Shown here: piece after piece, positions 20,301-34,200 of the stretch
Numbering within the stretch: the stretch's first letter is position 1
How the letters are laid out: the number at the start of each line of letters is the position of its first letter
Assembly (NCBI GenBank): GCA_036924085.1
Contig: JAVGWX010000004.1
Location: 74,403,590 to 74,467,589, forward strand
Source: Ariolimax columbianus
Taxonomy: Eukaryota > Mollusca > Gastropoda > Stylommatophora > Arionidae
Direction of reading: 5' to 3'
Length of the DNA: 64,000 bases
Translations under genes and position numbers: made by a program
The notes under the pieces: model-generated
Databases searched by the model: none
Told to the model about the DNA's origin: nothing
What the model saw: only the letters and a program-made list of their open reading frames with translations

Positions 20301-23300
20301 GATTAAGCTGGGTCTCCTCTCTCTCAGACAGATTAAGCTGAGTTTCTCCTTTCTCAGACAGATTAAGCTGAGTTTCTTCTCTCTCAAACAGATTAAGCTG
20401 GGTCTCCTCTCTCATCTGACAGATTAAGCTCAGTTTCTCCTCTCTCAGACAGATTAAGCTGAGTTTCTTCTCTCTCAGACAGATTAAGCTGAGTTTCTTC
20501 TCTCTCAAACAGATTAATCTGGGTCTCTTCTCTCTCTCACACAGATTAAGCTGGGTCTCCTCTCTCAGATAGATTAAGCTGGGTCTCCTCTCTCAGACAG
20601 ATTAAGCTGGGTCTCCTCTCTCAGATATATTAATCTCAGTTTATACTCCCTCAGACAGATTAAGCTGAGTTTCTTCTCACTCAGACAGATTAAGCTGGGT
20701 TTCTTCTCTCTCAGACAGATTAAGATGGGTCTCCTCTCTCTCTCAGACAGATTAAGCTGGGTCTCCTCTCTCTCAGACAGAATAAACTGAGTTTTTTCTC
20801 TCTCAGACAGATTAAGCTGGGTCTCCTCTCTCAGGCAGATTAAGCTGAGTTTCGTCTCTCTCAAACAGATTAAGCTGGGTCTCCTCTCTCATCAGACAGA
20901 TTAAGCTGGGTCTCCTCTCTCTCAGACAGATTAAGCTGAGTTTCTCAGACAGATTAAGCTGAGTTTCTTCTCTCTCAGACAGATTAAGCTGAGTTTCTCC
21001 TCTCTCAGACAGATTAAGCTGAGTTTCTTCTCTCTCAAACAGATTAAGCTGGGTCTCTTCTCTCTCACACAGATTAAGCTGAGTTTCTTCTCTCTCAGAT
21101 TAAGCTGAGTTTCTTCTCTCTCAAACAGATTAAGCTGTCCCTTCTCTGTCAGACAGATTAAGCTGAGTTTCTTCTCTCTCAGACAGATTAAGCTGAGTTT
21201 CTTCTCTCTCAGACAGATTATGCTGGGTCTCCTCTCTCAGACAGATTAAGCTGAGTTTCTTCTCTCTCAAATAGATTAAGCTGGGTCTCCTCTCTCATCA
21301 GACAGATTAAGCTGAGTTTCTTCTCTCTCAGACAGATAAAGCTGAGTTTCTTCTCTCTCAGACAGATTAAGCTGGGTCTCCTCTCTCAGACAGATTAAGC
21401 TGAGTTTCTCCTCTCTCAGACAGATTAAGCTGAGTTTCTTCTCTCTCAAACAGATTAATCTGGGTCTCTTCTCTCTCTCACACAGATTAAGCTGGGTCTC
21501 CTCTCTCAGATTAAGCTGGGTCTCCTCTCTCAGACAGATTAAGCTGGGTCTCCTCTCTCAGATATATTAATCTCATTTTTTCCTTCTCAGACAGATTAAG
21601 CTGAGTTTCTTCTCACTCAGACAGATTAAGCTGGGTTTCTTCTCTCTCAGACAGATTAAGATGGGTCTCCTCTCTCTCTCAGACAGATTAAGCTGGGTCT
21701 CCTCTCTCAGACAGATTAAGCTGGGTCTCCTCTCTCAGATATATTAATCTCAGTTTATACTCCCTCAGACAGATTAAGCTGAGTTTCTTCTCACTCAGAC
21801 AGATTAAGCTGGGTTTCTTCTCTCTCAGACAGATTAAGATGGGTCTCCTCTCTCTCTCAGACAGATTAAGCTGGGTCTCCTCTCTCAGGCAGATTAAGCT
21901 GAGTTTCTTCTCTCTCAAACAGATTAAGCTGGGTCTCCTCTCTCATCAGACAGATTAAGCTGGGTCTCCTCTCTCTCAGACAGATTAAGCTGAGTTTCTC
22001 AGACAGATTAAGCGAGTTTCTTCTCTCTCAGACAGATTAAGCTGAGTTTCTCCTCTCTCAGACAGATTAAGCTGAGTTTCTTCTCTGTCAAACAGATTAA
22101 GCTGGGTCTCTTCTCTCTCACACAGATTAAGCTGAGTTTCTTCTCTCTCAGATTAAGCTGAGTTTCTTCTCTCTCAAACAGATTAAGCTGTCCCTTCTCT
22201 GTCAGACAGATTAAGCTGAGTTTCTTCTCTCTCAGACAGATTAAGCTGAGTTTCTTCTCTCTCAGACAGATTAAGCTGGGTCTCCTCTCTCAGACAGATT
22301 AAGCTGAGTTTCTTCTCTCTCAAATAGATTAAGCTGGGTCTCCTCTCTCATCAGACAGATTAAGCTGAGTTTCTTCTCTCTCAGACAGATTAAGCTGAGT
22401 TTCTTCTCTCTCAGATTAAGCTGTTTCTCCTCTCTCAGACAGATTAAGCTCAGTTTCTTCTCTCTCAGACAGATTAAGCTGGGTCTCCTCTCTCAGACAG
22501 ATTAAGCTGAGTTTCTCCTCTCTCAGACAGATTAAGCTGAGTTTCTTCTCTCTCAGACAGATTAAGCTGAGTTTCTTCTCTCTCAAACAGATTAATCTGG
22601 GTCTCTTCTCTCTCACACAGACTAAGCTAGGTCTCCTCTCTCAGATAGATTAAGCTGGGTCTCCTCTCTCAGACAGATTAAGCTGGGTCTCCTCTCTCAG
22701 ATATATTAATCTCAGTTTATACTCTCTCAGACAGACTAATCTGAGTTTCTCCTCTCTCAGACAGATTAAGCTGAGTTTCTTCTCTCTCAGACAGATTAAG
22801 CTGAGTTTCTCCTCTCTCAGACAGATTAAGCTGAGTTTCTTCTCTCTCAAACAGATTGAGCTGGGTCTCTTCTCTCTCACACAGATTAAGCTGAGTTTCT
22901 TCTCTCTCAGATTAAGCTGAGTTTCTTCTCTCTCAAACAGATTAAGCTGTCCCTTCTCTGTCAGACAGATTAAGCTGAGTTTCTTCTCTCTCAGACAGAT
23001 TAAGCTGAGTTTCTTCTCTCTCAGATTAAGCTGTTTCTCCTCTCTCAGACAGATTAAGCTGAGTTTCTTCTCTCTCAGACAGATTAAGCTGGGTCTCCTC
23101 TCTCAGACAGATTAAGCTGAGTTTCTCCTCTCTCAGACAGATTAAGCTGAGTTTCTTCTCTCTCAGATAGATTAAGCTGGGTCTCTTCTCTCTCAAACAG
23201 ATTAAGCTGGCTCTCCTCTCTCATCAGACAGATTAAGCTAGGTCTCCTCTCTCTCAAACAGATTAAGCTGGGTCTCCTCTCTCATCAGACAGATTAAGCT

Positions 23301-25277
23301 GGGTCTCCTCTCTCATCAGACAGATTAAGTTGAGTTTCTCCTCTCTCAGACAGATTAAGCTGAGTTTCTCCTCTCAGACAGATTAAGCTGGGTCTCTTCT
23401 CTCTCAGACAGATTAAGCTGAGTTTCTTCTCTCTCAGACAGATTAAGCTGGGTCTCATCTCTCTCAAACAGATTTAGCTGGGTCTCCTCTTTCATCAGAC
23501 AGATTAAGCTGGGTCTCCTCTCTCTCAGACAGATTAAGCTGAGTTTCTCCTCTGTCAGACAGATTAAGCTGAGTTTCTCCTCTCAGACAGATTAAGCTGG
23601 GTCTCTTCTCTCAAACAGATTAAGCTGTTTCTTCTCTCTCAGACAGATTAAGCTGGGTCTCATCTCTCTCAAACAGATTAAGCTTGGTCTCCTCTCTCAT
23701 CAGACAGATTAAGCTGGGTCTCCTCTCTCTCAGATAGATTAAGCTGAGTTTCTCCTTTCTCAGACAGATTAAGCTGAGTTTCTTCTCTCTCAAACAGATT
23801 AATCTGGGTCTCCTCTCTCATCTGACAGATTAAGCTCAGTTTCTCCTCTCTCAGACAGATTAAGCTGAGTTTCTTCTCTCTCAGACAGATTAAGCTGAGT
23901 TTCTTCTCTCTCAAACAGATTAATCTGGGTCTCTTCTCTCTCTCACACAGATTAAGCTGGGTCTCCTCTCTCAGATAGATTAAGCTGGGTCTCCTCTCTC
24001 AGACAGATTAAGCTGGGTCTCCTCTCTCAGATATATTAATCTCAGTTTATACTCCCTCAGACAGATTAAGCTGAGTTTCTTCTCACTCAGACAGATTAAG
24101 CTGGGTTTCTTCTCTCTCAGACAGATTAAGATGGGTCTCCTCTCTCTCTCAGACAGATTAAGCTGGGTCTCCTCTCTCTCAGACAGAATAAACTGAGTTT
24201 TTTCTCTCTCAGACAGATTAAGCTGGGTCTCCTCTCTCAGGCAGATTAAGCTGAGTTTCTTCTCTCTCAAACAGATTAAGCTGGGTCTCCTCTTTCATCA
24301 GACAGATTAAGCTGGGTCTCCTCTCTCTCAGACAGATTAAGCTGAGTTTCTCAGACAGATTAAGCTGAGTTTCTTCTCTCTCAGACAGATTAAGCTGAGT
24401 TTCTCCTCTCTCAGACAGATTAAGCTGAGTTTCTTCTCTCTCAAACAGATTAAGCTGGGTCTCTTCTCTCTCACACAGATTAAGCTGAGTTTCTTCTCTC
24501 TCAGATTAAGCTGAGTTTCTTCTCTCTCAAACAGATTAAGCTGTCCCTTCTCTGTCAGACAGATTAAGCTGAGTTTCTTCTCTCTCAGACAGATTAAGCT
24601 GAGTTTCTTCTCTCTCAGACAGATTAAGCTGGGTCTCCTCTCTCAGACAGATTAAGCTGAGTTTCTTCTCTCTCAAATAGATTAAGCTGGGTCTCCTCTC
24701 TCATCAGACAGATTAAGCTGAGTTTCTTCTCTCTCAGACAGATTAAGCTGAGTTTCTTCTCTCTCAGACAGATTAAGCTGGGTCTCCTCTCTCAGACAGA
24801 TTAAGCTGAGTTTCTCCTCTCTCAGACAGATTAAGCTGAGTTTCTTCTCTCTCAAACAGATTAAGCTGGGTCTCTTCTCTCTCACACAGATTAAGCTGAG
24901 TTTCTTCTCTCTCAGATTAAGCTGTTTCTCCTCTCTCAGACAGATTAAGCTGGGTCTCCTCTCTCAGACAGATTAAGCTGAGTTTCTCCTCTCTCAGACA
25001 GATTAAGCTGAGTTTCTTCTCTCTCAGACAGATTAAGCTGGGTCTCTTCTCTCTCAAACAGATTAAGCTGGCTCTCCTCTCTCATCAGACAGATTAAGCT
25101 AGGTCTCCTCTCTCTCAAACAGATTAAGCTGGGTCTCCTCTCTCATCAGACAGATTAAGCTGGGTCTCCTCTCTCATCAGACAGATTAAGTTGAGTTTCT
25201 CCTCTCTCAGACAGATTAAGCTGAGTTTCTCCTCTCAGACAGATTAAGCTGGGTCTCTTCTCTCTCAGACAGATTAA

Positions 25278-28200
25278 GCCGAGTTTCTTCTCTCTCAGAC
25301 AGATTAAGCTGAGTTTCTCCTCTCTCAGACAGATTAAGCTGAGTTTCTTCTCTCTTAAACAGATTAAGCTGGGTCTCTTCTCTCTCACACAGATTAAGCT
25401 GAGTTTCTTCTCTCTCAGATTAAGCTGAGTTTCTTCTCTCTCAAACAGATTAAGCTGTCCCTTCTCTGTCAGACAGATTAAGCTGAGTTTCTTCTCTCTC
25501 AGACAGATTAAGCTGAGTTTCTTCTCTCTCAGACAGATTAAGCTGGGTCTCCTCTCTCAGACAGATTAAGCTGAGTTTCTTCTCTCTCAAATAGATTAAG
25601 CTGGGTCTCCTCTCTCATCAGACAGATTAAGCTGAGTTTCTTCTCTCTCAGACAGATTAAGCTGAGTTTCTTCTCTCTCAGATTAAGCTGTTTCTCCTCT
25701 CTCAGACAGATTAAGCTCAGTTTCTTCTCTCTCAGACAGATTAAGCTGGGTCTCCTCTCTCAGACAGATTAAGCTGAGTTTCTCCTCTCTCAGACAGATT
25801 AAGCTGAGTTTCTTCTCTCTCAGACAGATTAAGCTGAGTTTCTTCTCTCTCAAACAGATTAATCTGGGTCTCTTCTCTCTCACACAGACTAAGCTAGGTC
25901 TCCTCTCTCAGATAGATTAAGCTGGGTCTCCTCTCTCAGACAGATTAAGCTGGGTCTCCTCTCTCAGATATATTAATCTCAGTTTATACTCTCTCAGACA
26001 GACTAAGCTGAGTTTCTCCTCTCTCAGACAGATTAAGCTGAGTTTCTTCTCTCTCAGACAGATTAAGCTGAGTTTCTCCTCTCTCAGACAGATTAAGCTG
26101 AGTTTCTTCTCTCTCATACAGATTAAGCTGGGTCTCATCTCTCTCAAACAGATTTAGCTGGGTCTCCTCTTTCATCAGACAGATTAAGCTGGGTCTCCTC
26201 TCTCTCAGACAGATTAAGCTGAGTTTCTCCTCTGTCAGACAGATTAAGCTGAGTTTCTCCTCTCAGACAGATTAAGCTGGGTCTCTTCTCTCAAACAGAT
26301 TAAGCTGTTTCTTCTCTCTCAGACAGATTAAGCTGGGTCTCATCTCTCTCAAACAGATTAAGCTTGGTCTCCTCTCTCATCAGACAGATTAAGCTGGGTC
26401 TCCTCTCTCTCAGATAGATTAAGCTGAGTTTCTCCTTTCTCAGACAGATTAAGCTGAGTTTCTTCTCTCTCAAACAGATTAATCTGGGTCTCCTCTCTCA
26501 TCTGACAGATTAAGCTCAGTTTCTCCTCTCTCAGACAGATTAAGCTGAGTTTCTTCTCTCTCAGACAGATTAAGCTGAGTTTCTTCTCTCTCAAACAGAT
26601 TAATCTGGGTCTCTTCTCTCTCTCACACAGATTAAGCTGGGTCTCCTCTCTCAGATAGATTAAGCTGGGTCTCCTCTCTCAGACAGATTAAGCTGGGTCT
26701 CCTCTCTCAGATATATTAATCTCAGTTTATACTCCCTCAGACAGATTAAGCTGAGTTTCTTCTCACTCAGACAGATTAAGCTGGGTTTCTTCTCTCTCAG
26801 ACAGATTAAGATGGGTCTCCTCTCTCTCTCAGACAGATTAAGCTGGGTCTCCTCTCTCTCAGACAGAATAAACTGAGTTTTTTCTCTCTCAGACAGATTA
26901 AGCTGGGTCTCCTCTCTCAGGCAGATTAAGCTGAGTTTCTTCTCTCTCAAACAGATTAAGCTGGGTCTCCTCTTTCATCAGACAGATTAAGCTGGGTCTC
27001 CTCTCTCTCAGACAGATTAAGCTGAGTTTCTCAGACAGATTAAGCTGAGTTTCTTCTCTCTCAGACAGATTAAGCTGAGTTTCTCCTCTCTCAGACAGAT
27101 TAAGCTGAGTTTCTTCTCTCTCAAACAGATTAAGCTGGGTCTCTTCTCTCTCACACAGATTAAGCTGAGTTTCTTCTCTCTCAGATTAAGCTGAGTTTCT
27201 TCTCTCTCAAACAGATTAAGCTGTCCCTTCTCTGTCAGACAGATTAAGCTGAGTTTCTTCTCTCTCAGACAGATTAAGCTGAGTTTCTTCTCTCTCAGAC
27301 AGATTAAGCTGGGTCTCCTCTCTCAGACAGATTAAGCTGAGTTTCTTCTCTCTCAAATAGATTAAGCTGGGTCTCCTCTCTCATCAGACAGATTAAGCTG
27401 AGTTTCTTCTCTCTCAGACAGATTAAGCTGAGTTTCTTCTCTCTCAGACAGATTAAGCTGGGTCTCCTCTCTCAGACAGATTAAGCTGAGTTTCTTCTCT
27501 CTCAAACAGATTAAGCTGGGTCTCTTCTCTCTCACACAGATTAAGCTGAGTTTCTTCTCTCTCAGATTAAGCTGTTTCTCCTCTCTCAGACAGATTAAGC
27601 TGGGTCTCCTCTCTCAGACAGATTAAGCTGAGTTTCTCCTCTCTCAGACAGATTAAGCTGAGTTTCTTCTCTCTCAGACAGATTAAGCTGGGTCTCTTCT
27701 CTCTCAAACAGATTAAGCTGGCTCTCCTCTCTCATCAGACAGATTAAGCTAGGTCTCCTCTCTCTCAAACAGATTAAGCTGGGTCTCCTCTCTCATCAGA
27801 CAGATTAAGCTGGGTCTCCTCTCTCATCAGACAGATTAAGTTGAGTTTCTCCTCTCTCAGACAGATTAAGCTGAGTTTCTCCTCTCAGACAGATTAAGCT
27901 GGGTCTCTTCTCTCTCAGACAGATTAAGCCGAGTTTCTTCTCTCTCAGACAGATTAAGCTGAGTTTCTCCTCTCTCAGACAGATTAAGCTGAGTTTCTTC
28001 TCTCTCAAACAGATTAAGCTGGGTCTCTTCTCTCTCACACAGATTAAGCTGAGTTTCTTCTCTCTCAGATTAAGCTGAGTTTCTTCTCTCTCAAACAGAT
28101 TAAGCTGTCCCTTCTCTGTCAGACAGATTAAGCTGAGTTTCTTCTCTCTCAGACAGATTAAGCTGAGTTTCTTCTCTCTCAGACAGATTAAGCTGGGTCT

Positions 28201-31200
28201 CCTCTCTCAGACAGATTAAGCTGAGTTTGTTCTCTCTCAAATAGATTAAGCTGGGTCTCCTCTCTCATCAGACAGATTAAGCTGAGTTTCTTCTCTCTCA
28301 GACAGATTAAGCTGAGTTTCTTCTCTCTCAGATTAAGCTGTTTCTCCTCTCTCAGACAGATTAAGCTCAGTTTCTTCTCTCTCAGACAGATTAAGCTGGG
28401 TCTCCTCTCTCAGACAGATTAAGCTGAGTTTCTCCTCTCTCAGACAGATTAAGCTGAGTTTCTTCTCTCTCAGACAGATTAAGCTGAGTTTCTTCTCTCT
28501 CAAACAGATTAATCTGGGTCTCTTCTCTCTCACACAGACTAAGCTAGGTCTCCTCTCTCAGATAGATTAAGCTGGGTCTCCTCTCTCAGACAGATTAAGC
28601 TGGGTCTCCTCTCTCAGATATATTAATCTCAGTTTATACTCTCTCAGACAGACTAAGCTGAGTTTCTCCTCTCTCAGACAGATTAAGCTGAGTTTCTTCT
28701 CTCTCAGACAGATTAAGCTGAGTTTCTCCTCTCTCAGACAGATTAAGCTGAGTTTCTTCTCTCTCAAACAGATTGAGCTGGGTCTCTTCTCTCTCACACA
28801 GATTAAGCTGAGTTTCTTCTCTCTCAGATTAAGCTGAGTTTCTTCTCTCTCAAACAGATTAAGCTGTCCCTTCTCTGTCAGACAGATTAAGCTGAGTTTC
28901 TTCTCTCTCAGACAGATTAAGCTGAGTTTCTTCTCTCTCAGATTAAGCTGTTTCTCCTCTCTCAGACAGATTAAGCTGAGTTTCTTCTCTCTCAGACAGA
29001 TTAAGCTGGGTCTCCTCTCTCAGACAGATTAAGCTGAGTTTCTCCTCTCTCAGACAGATTAAGCTGAGTTTCTTCTCTCTCAGATAGATTAAGCTGGGTC
29101 TCTTCTCTCTCAAACAGATTAAGCTGGCTCTCCTCTCTCATCAGACAGATTAAGCTAGGTCTCCTCTCTCTCAAACAGATTAAGCTGGGTCTCCTCTCTC
29201 ATCAGACAGATTAAGCTGGGTCTCCTCTCTCATCAGACAGATTAAGTTGAGTTTCTCCTCTCTCAGACAGATTAAGCTGAGTTTCTCCTCTCAGACAGAT
29301 TAAGCTGGGTCTCTTCTCTCTCAGACAGATTAAGCTGAGTTTCTTCTCTCTCAGACAGATTAAGCTGGGTCTCATCTCTCTCAAACAGATTTAGCTGGGT
29401 CTCCTCTTTCATCAGACAGATTAAGCTGGGTCTCCTCTCTCTCAGACAGATTAAGCTGAGTTTCTCCTCTGTCAGACAGATTAAGCTGAGTTTCTCCTCT
29501 CAGACAGATTAAGCTGGGTCTCTTCTCTCAAACAGATTAAGCTGTTTCTTCTCTCTCAGACAGATTAAGCTGGGTCTCATCTCTCGCAAACAGATTAAGC
29601 TTGGTCTCCTCTCTCATCAGACAGATTAAGCTGGGTCTCCTCTCTCTCAGATAGATTAAGCTGAGTTTCTCCTTTCTCAGACAGATTAAGCTGAGTTTCT
29701 TCTCTCTCAAACAGATTAATCTGGGTCTCCTCTCTCATCTGACAGATTAAGCTCAGTTTCTCCTCTCTCAGACAGATTAAGCTGAGTTTCTTCTCTCTCA
29801 GACAGATTAAGCTGAGTTTCTTCTCTCTCAAACAGATTAATCTGGGTCTCTTCTCTCTCTCACACAGATTAAGCTGGGTCTCCTCTCTCAGATAGATTAA
29901 GCTGGGTCTCCTCTCTCAGACAGATTAAGCTGGGTCTCCTCTCTCAGATATATTAATCTCAGTTTATACTCCCTCAGACAGATTAAGCTGAGTTTCTTCT
30001 CACTCAGACAGATTAAGCTGGGTTTCTTCTCTCTCAGACAGATTAAGATGGGTCTCCTCTCTCTCTCAGACAGATTAAGCTGGGTCTCCTCTCTCTCAGA
30101 CAGAATAAACTGAGTTTTTTCTCTCTCAGACAGATTAAGCTGGGTCTCCTCTCTCAGGCAGATTAAGCTGAGTTTCTTCTCTCTCAAACAGATTAAGCTG
30201 GGTCTCCTCTTTCATCAGACAGATTAAGCTGGGTCTCCTCTCTCTCAGACAGATTAAGCTGAGTTTCTCAGACAGATTAAGCTGAGTTTCTTCTCTCTCA
30301 GACAGATTAAGCTGAGTTTCTCCTCTCTCAGACAGATTAAGCTGAGTTTCTTCTCTCTCAAACAGATTAAGCTGGGTCTCTTCTCTCTCACACAGATTAA
30401 GCTGAGTTTCTTCTCTCTCAGATTAAGCTGAGTTTCTTCTCTCTCAAACAGATTAAGCTGTCCCTTCTCTGTCAGACAGATTAAGCTGAGTTTCTTCTCT
30501 CTCAGACAGATTAAGCTGAGTTTCTTCTCTCTCAGACAGATTAAGCTGGGTCTCCTCTCTCAGACAGATTAAGCTGAGTTTCTTCTCTCTCAAATAGATT
30601 AAGCTGGGTCTCCTCTCTCATCAGACAGATTAAGCTGAGTTTCTTCTCTCTCAGACAGATTAAGCTGAGTTTCTTCTCTCTCAGACAGATTAAGCTGGGT
30701 CTCCTCTCTCAGACAGATTAAGCTGAGTTTCTCCTCTCTCAGACAGATTAAGCTGAGTTTCTTCTCTCTCAAACAGATTAAGCTGGGTCTCTTCTCTCTC
30801 ACACAGATTAAGCTGAGTTTCTTCTCTCTCAGATTAAGCTGTTTCTTCTCTCTCAGACAGATTAAGCTGGGTCTCTTCTCTCTCAAACAGATTAAGCTGG
30901 CTCTCCTCTCTCATCAGACAGATTAAGCTAGGTCTCCTCTCTCTCAAACAGATTAAGCTGGGTCTCCTCTCTCATCAGACAGATTAAGCTGGGTCTCCTC
31001 TCTCATCAGACAGATTAAGTTGAGTTTCTCCTCTCTCAGACAGATTAAGCTGAGTTTCTCCTCTCAGACAGATTAAGCTGGGTCTCTTCTCTCTCAGACA
31101 GATTAAGCCGAGTTTCTTCTCTCTCAGACAGATTAAGCTGAGTTTCTCCTCTCTCAGACAGATTAAGCTGAGTTTCTTCTCTCTCAAACAGATTAAGCTG

Positions 31201-34200
31201 GGTCTCTTCTCTCTCACACAGATTAAGCTGAGTTTCTTCTCTCTCAGATTAAGCTGAGTTTCTTCTCTCTCAAACAGATTAAGCTGTCCCTTCTCTGTCA
31301 GACAGATTAAGCTGAGTTTCTTCTCTCTCAGACAGATTAAGCTGAGTTTCTTCTCTCTCAGACAGATTAAGCTGGGTCTCCTCTCTCAGACAGATTAAGC
31401 TGAGTTTCTTCTCTCTCAAATAGATTAAGCTGGGTCTCCTCTCTCATCAGACAGATTAAGCTGAGTTTCTTCTCTCTCAGACAGATTAAGCTGAGTTTCT
31501 TCTCTCTCAGATTAAGCTGTTTCTCCTCTCTCAGACAGATTAAGCTCAGTTTCTTCTCTCTCAGACAGATTAAGCTGGGTCTCCTCTCTCAGACAGATTA
31601 AGCTGAGTTTCTCCTCTCTCAGACAGATTAAGCTGAGTTTCTTCTCTCTCAGACAGATTAAGCTGAGTTTCTTCTCTCTCAAACAGATTAATCTGGGTCT
31701 CTTCTCTCTCACACAGACTAAGCTAGGTCTCCTCTCTCAGATAGATTAAGCTGGGTCTCCTCTCTCAGACAGATTAAGCTGGGTCTCCTCTCTCAGATAT
31801 ATTAATCTCAGTTTATACTCTCTCAGACAGACTAAGCTGAGTTTCTCCTCTCTCAGACAGATTAAGCTGAGTTTCTTCTCTCTCAGACAGATTAAGCTGA
31901 GTTTCTCCTCTCTCAGACAGATTAAGCTGAGTTTCTTCTCTCTCAGACAGATTAAGCTGGGTCTCATCTCTCTCAAACAGATTTAGCTGGGTCTCCTCTT
32001 TCATCAGACAGATTAAGCTGGGTCTCCTCTCTCTCAGACAGATTAAGCTGAGTTTCTCCTCTGTCAGACAGATTAAGCTGAGTTTCTCCTCTCAGACAGA
32101 TTAAGCTGGGTCTCTTCTCTCAAACAGATTAAGCTGTTTCTTCTCTCTCAGACAGATTAAGCTGGGTCTCATCTCTCTCAAACAGATTAAGCTTGGTCTC
32201 CTCTCTCATCAGACAGATTAAGCTGGGTCTCCTCTCTCTCAGATAGATTAAGCTGAGTTTCTCCTTTCTCAGACAGATTAAGCTGAGTTTCTTCTCTCTC
32301 AAACAGATTAATCTGGGTCTCCTCTCTCATCTGACAGATTAAGCTCAGTTTCTCCTCTCTCAGACAGATTAAGCTGAGTTTCTTCTCTCTCAGACAGATT
32401 AAGCTGAGTTTCTTCTCTCTCAAACAGATTAATCTGGGTCTCTTCTCTCTCTCACACAGATTAAGCTGGGTCTCCTCTCTCAGATAGATTAAGCTGGGTC
32501 TCCTCTCTCAGACAGATTAAGCTGGGTCTCCTCTCTCAGATATATTAATCTCAGTTTATACTCCCTCAGACAGATTAAGCTGAGTTTCTTCTCACTCAGA
32601 CAGATTAAGCTGGGTTTCTTCTCTCTCAGACAGATTAAGATGGGTCTCCTCTCTCTCTCAGACAGATTAAGCTGGGTCTCCTCTCTCTCAGACAGAATAA
32701 ACTGAGTTTTTTCTCTCTCAGACAGATTAAGCTGGGTCTCCTCTCTCAGGCAGATTAAGCTGAGTTTCTTCTCTCTCAAACAGATTAAGCTGGGTCTCCT
32801 CTTTCATCAGACAGATTAAGCTGGGTCTCCTCTCTCTCAGACAGATTAAGCTGAGTTTCTCAGACAGATTAAGCTGAGTTTCTTCTCTCTCAGACAGATT
32901 AAGCTGAGTTTCTCCTCTCTCAGACAGATTAAGCTGAGTTTCTTCTCTCTCAAACAGATTAAGCTGGGTCTCTTCTCTCTCACACAGATTAAGCTGAGTT
33001 TCTTCTCTCTCAGATTAAGCTGAGTTTCTTCTCTCTCAAACAGATTAAGCTGTCCCTTCTCTGTCAGACAGATTAAGCTGAGTTTCTTCTCTCTCAGACA
33101 GATTAAGCTGAGTTTCTTCTCTCTCAGACAGATTAAGCTGGGTCTCCTCTCTCAGACAGATTAAGCTGAGTTTCTTCTCTCTCAAATAGATTAAGCTGGG
33201 TCTCCTCTCTCATCAGACAGATTAAGCTGAGTTTCTTCTCTCTCAGACAGATTAAGCTGAGTTTCTTCTCTCTCAGACAGATTAAGCTGGGTCTCCTCTC
33301 TCAGACAGATTAAGCTGAGTTTCTTCTCTCTCAAACAGATTAAGCTGGGTCTCTTCTCTCTCACACAGATTAAGCTGAGTTTCTTCTCTCTCAGATTAAG
33401 CTGTTTCTCCTCTCTCAGACAGATTAAGCTGGGTCTCCTCTCTCAGACAGATTAAGCTGAGTTTCTCCTCTCTCAGACAGATTAAGCTGAGTTTCTTCTC
33501 TCTCAGACAGATTAAGCTGGGTCTCTTCTCTCTCAAACAGATTAAGCTGGCTCTCCTCTCTCATCAGACAGATTAAGCTAGGTCTCCTCTCTCTCAAACA
33601 GATTAAGCTGGGTCTCCTCTCTCATCAGACAGATTAAGCTGGGTCTCCTCTCTCATCAGACAGATTAAGTTGAGTTTCTCCTCTCTCAGACAGATTAAGC
33701 TGAGTTTCTCCTCTCAGACAGATTAAGCTGGGTCTCTTCTCTCTCAGACAGATTAAGCCGAGTTTCTTCTCTCTCAGACAGATTAAGCTGAGTTTCTCCT
33801 CTCTCAGACAGATTAAGCTGAGTTTCTTCTCTCTCAAACAGATTAAGCTGGGTCTCTTCTCTCTCACACAGATTAAGCTGAGTTTCTTCTCTCTCAGATT
33901 AAGCTGAGTTTCTTCTCTCTCAAACAGATTAAGCTGTCCCTTCTCTGTCAGACAGATTAAGCTGAGTTTCTTCTCTCTCAGACAGATTAAGCTGAGTTTC
34001 TTCTCTCTCAGACAGATTAAGCTGGGTCTCCTCTCTCAGACAGATTAAGCTGAGTTTCTTCTCTCTCAAATAGATTAAGCTGGGTCTCCTCTCTCATCAG
34101 ACAGATTAAGCTGAGTTTCTTCTCTCTCAGACAGATTAAGCTGAGTTTCTTCTCTCTCAGATTAAGCTGTTTCTCCTCTCTCAGACAGATTAAGCTCAGT

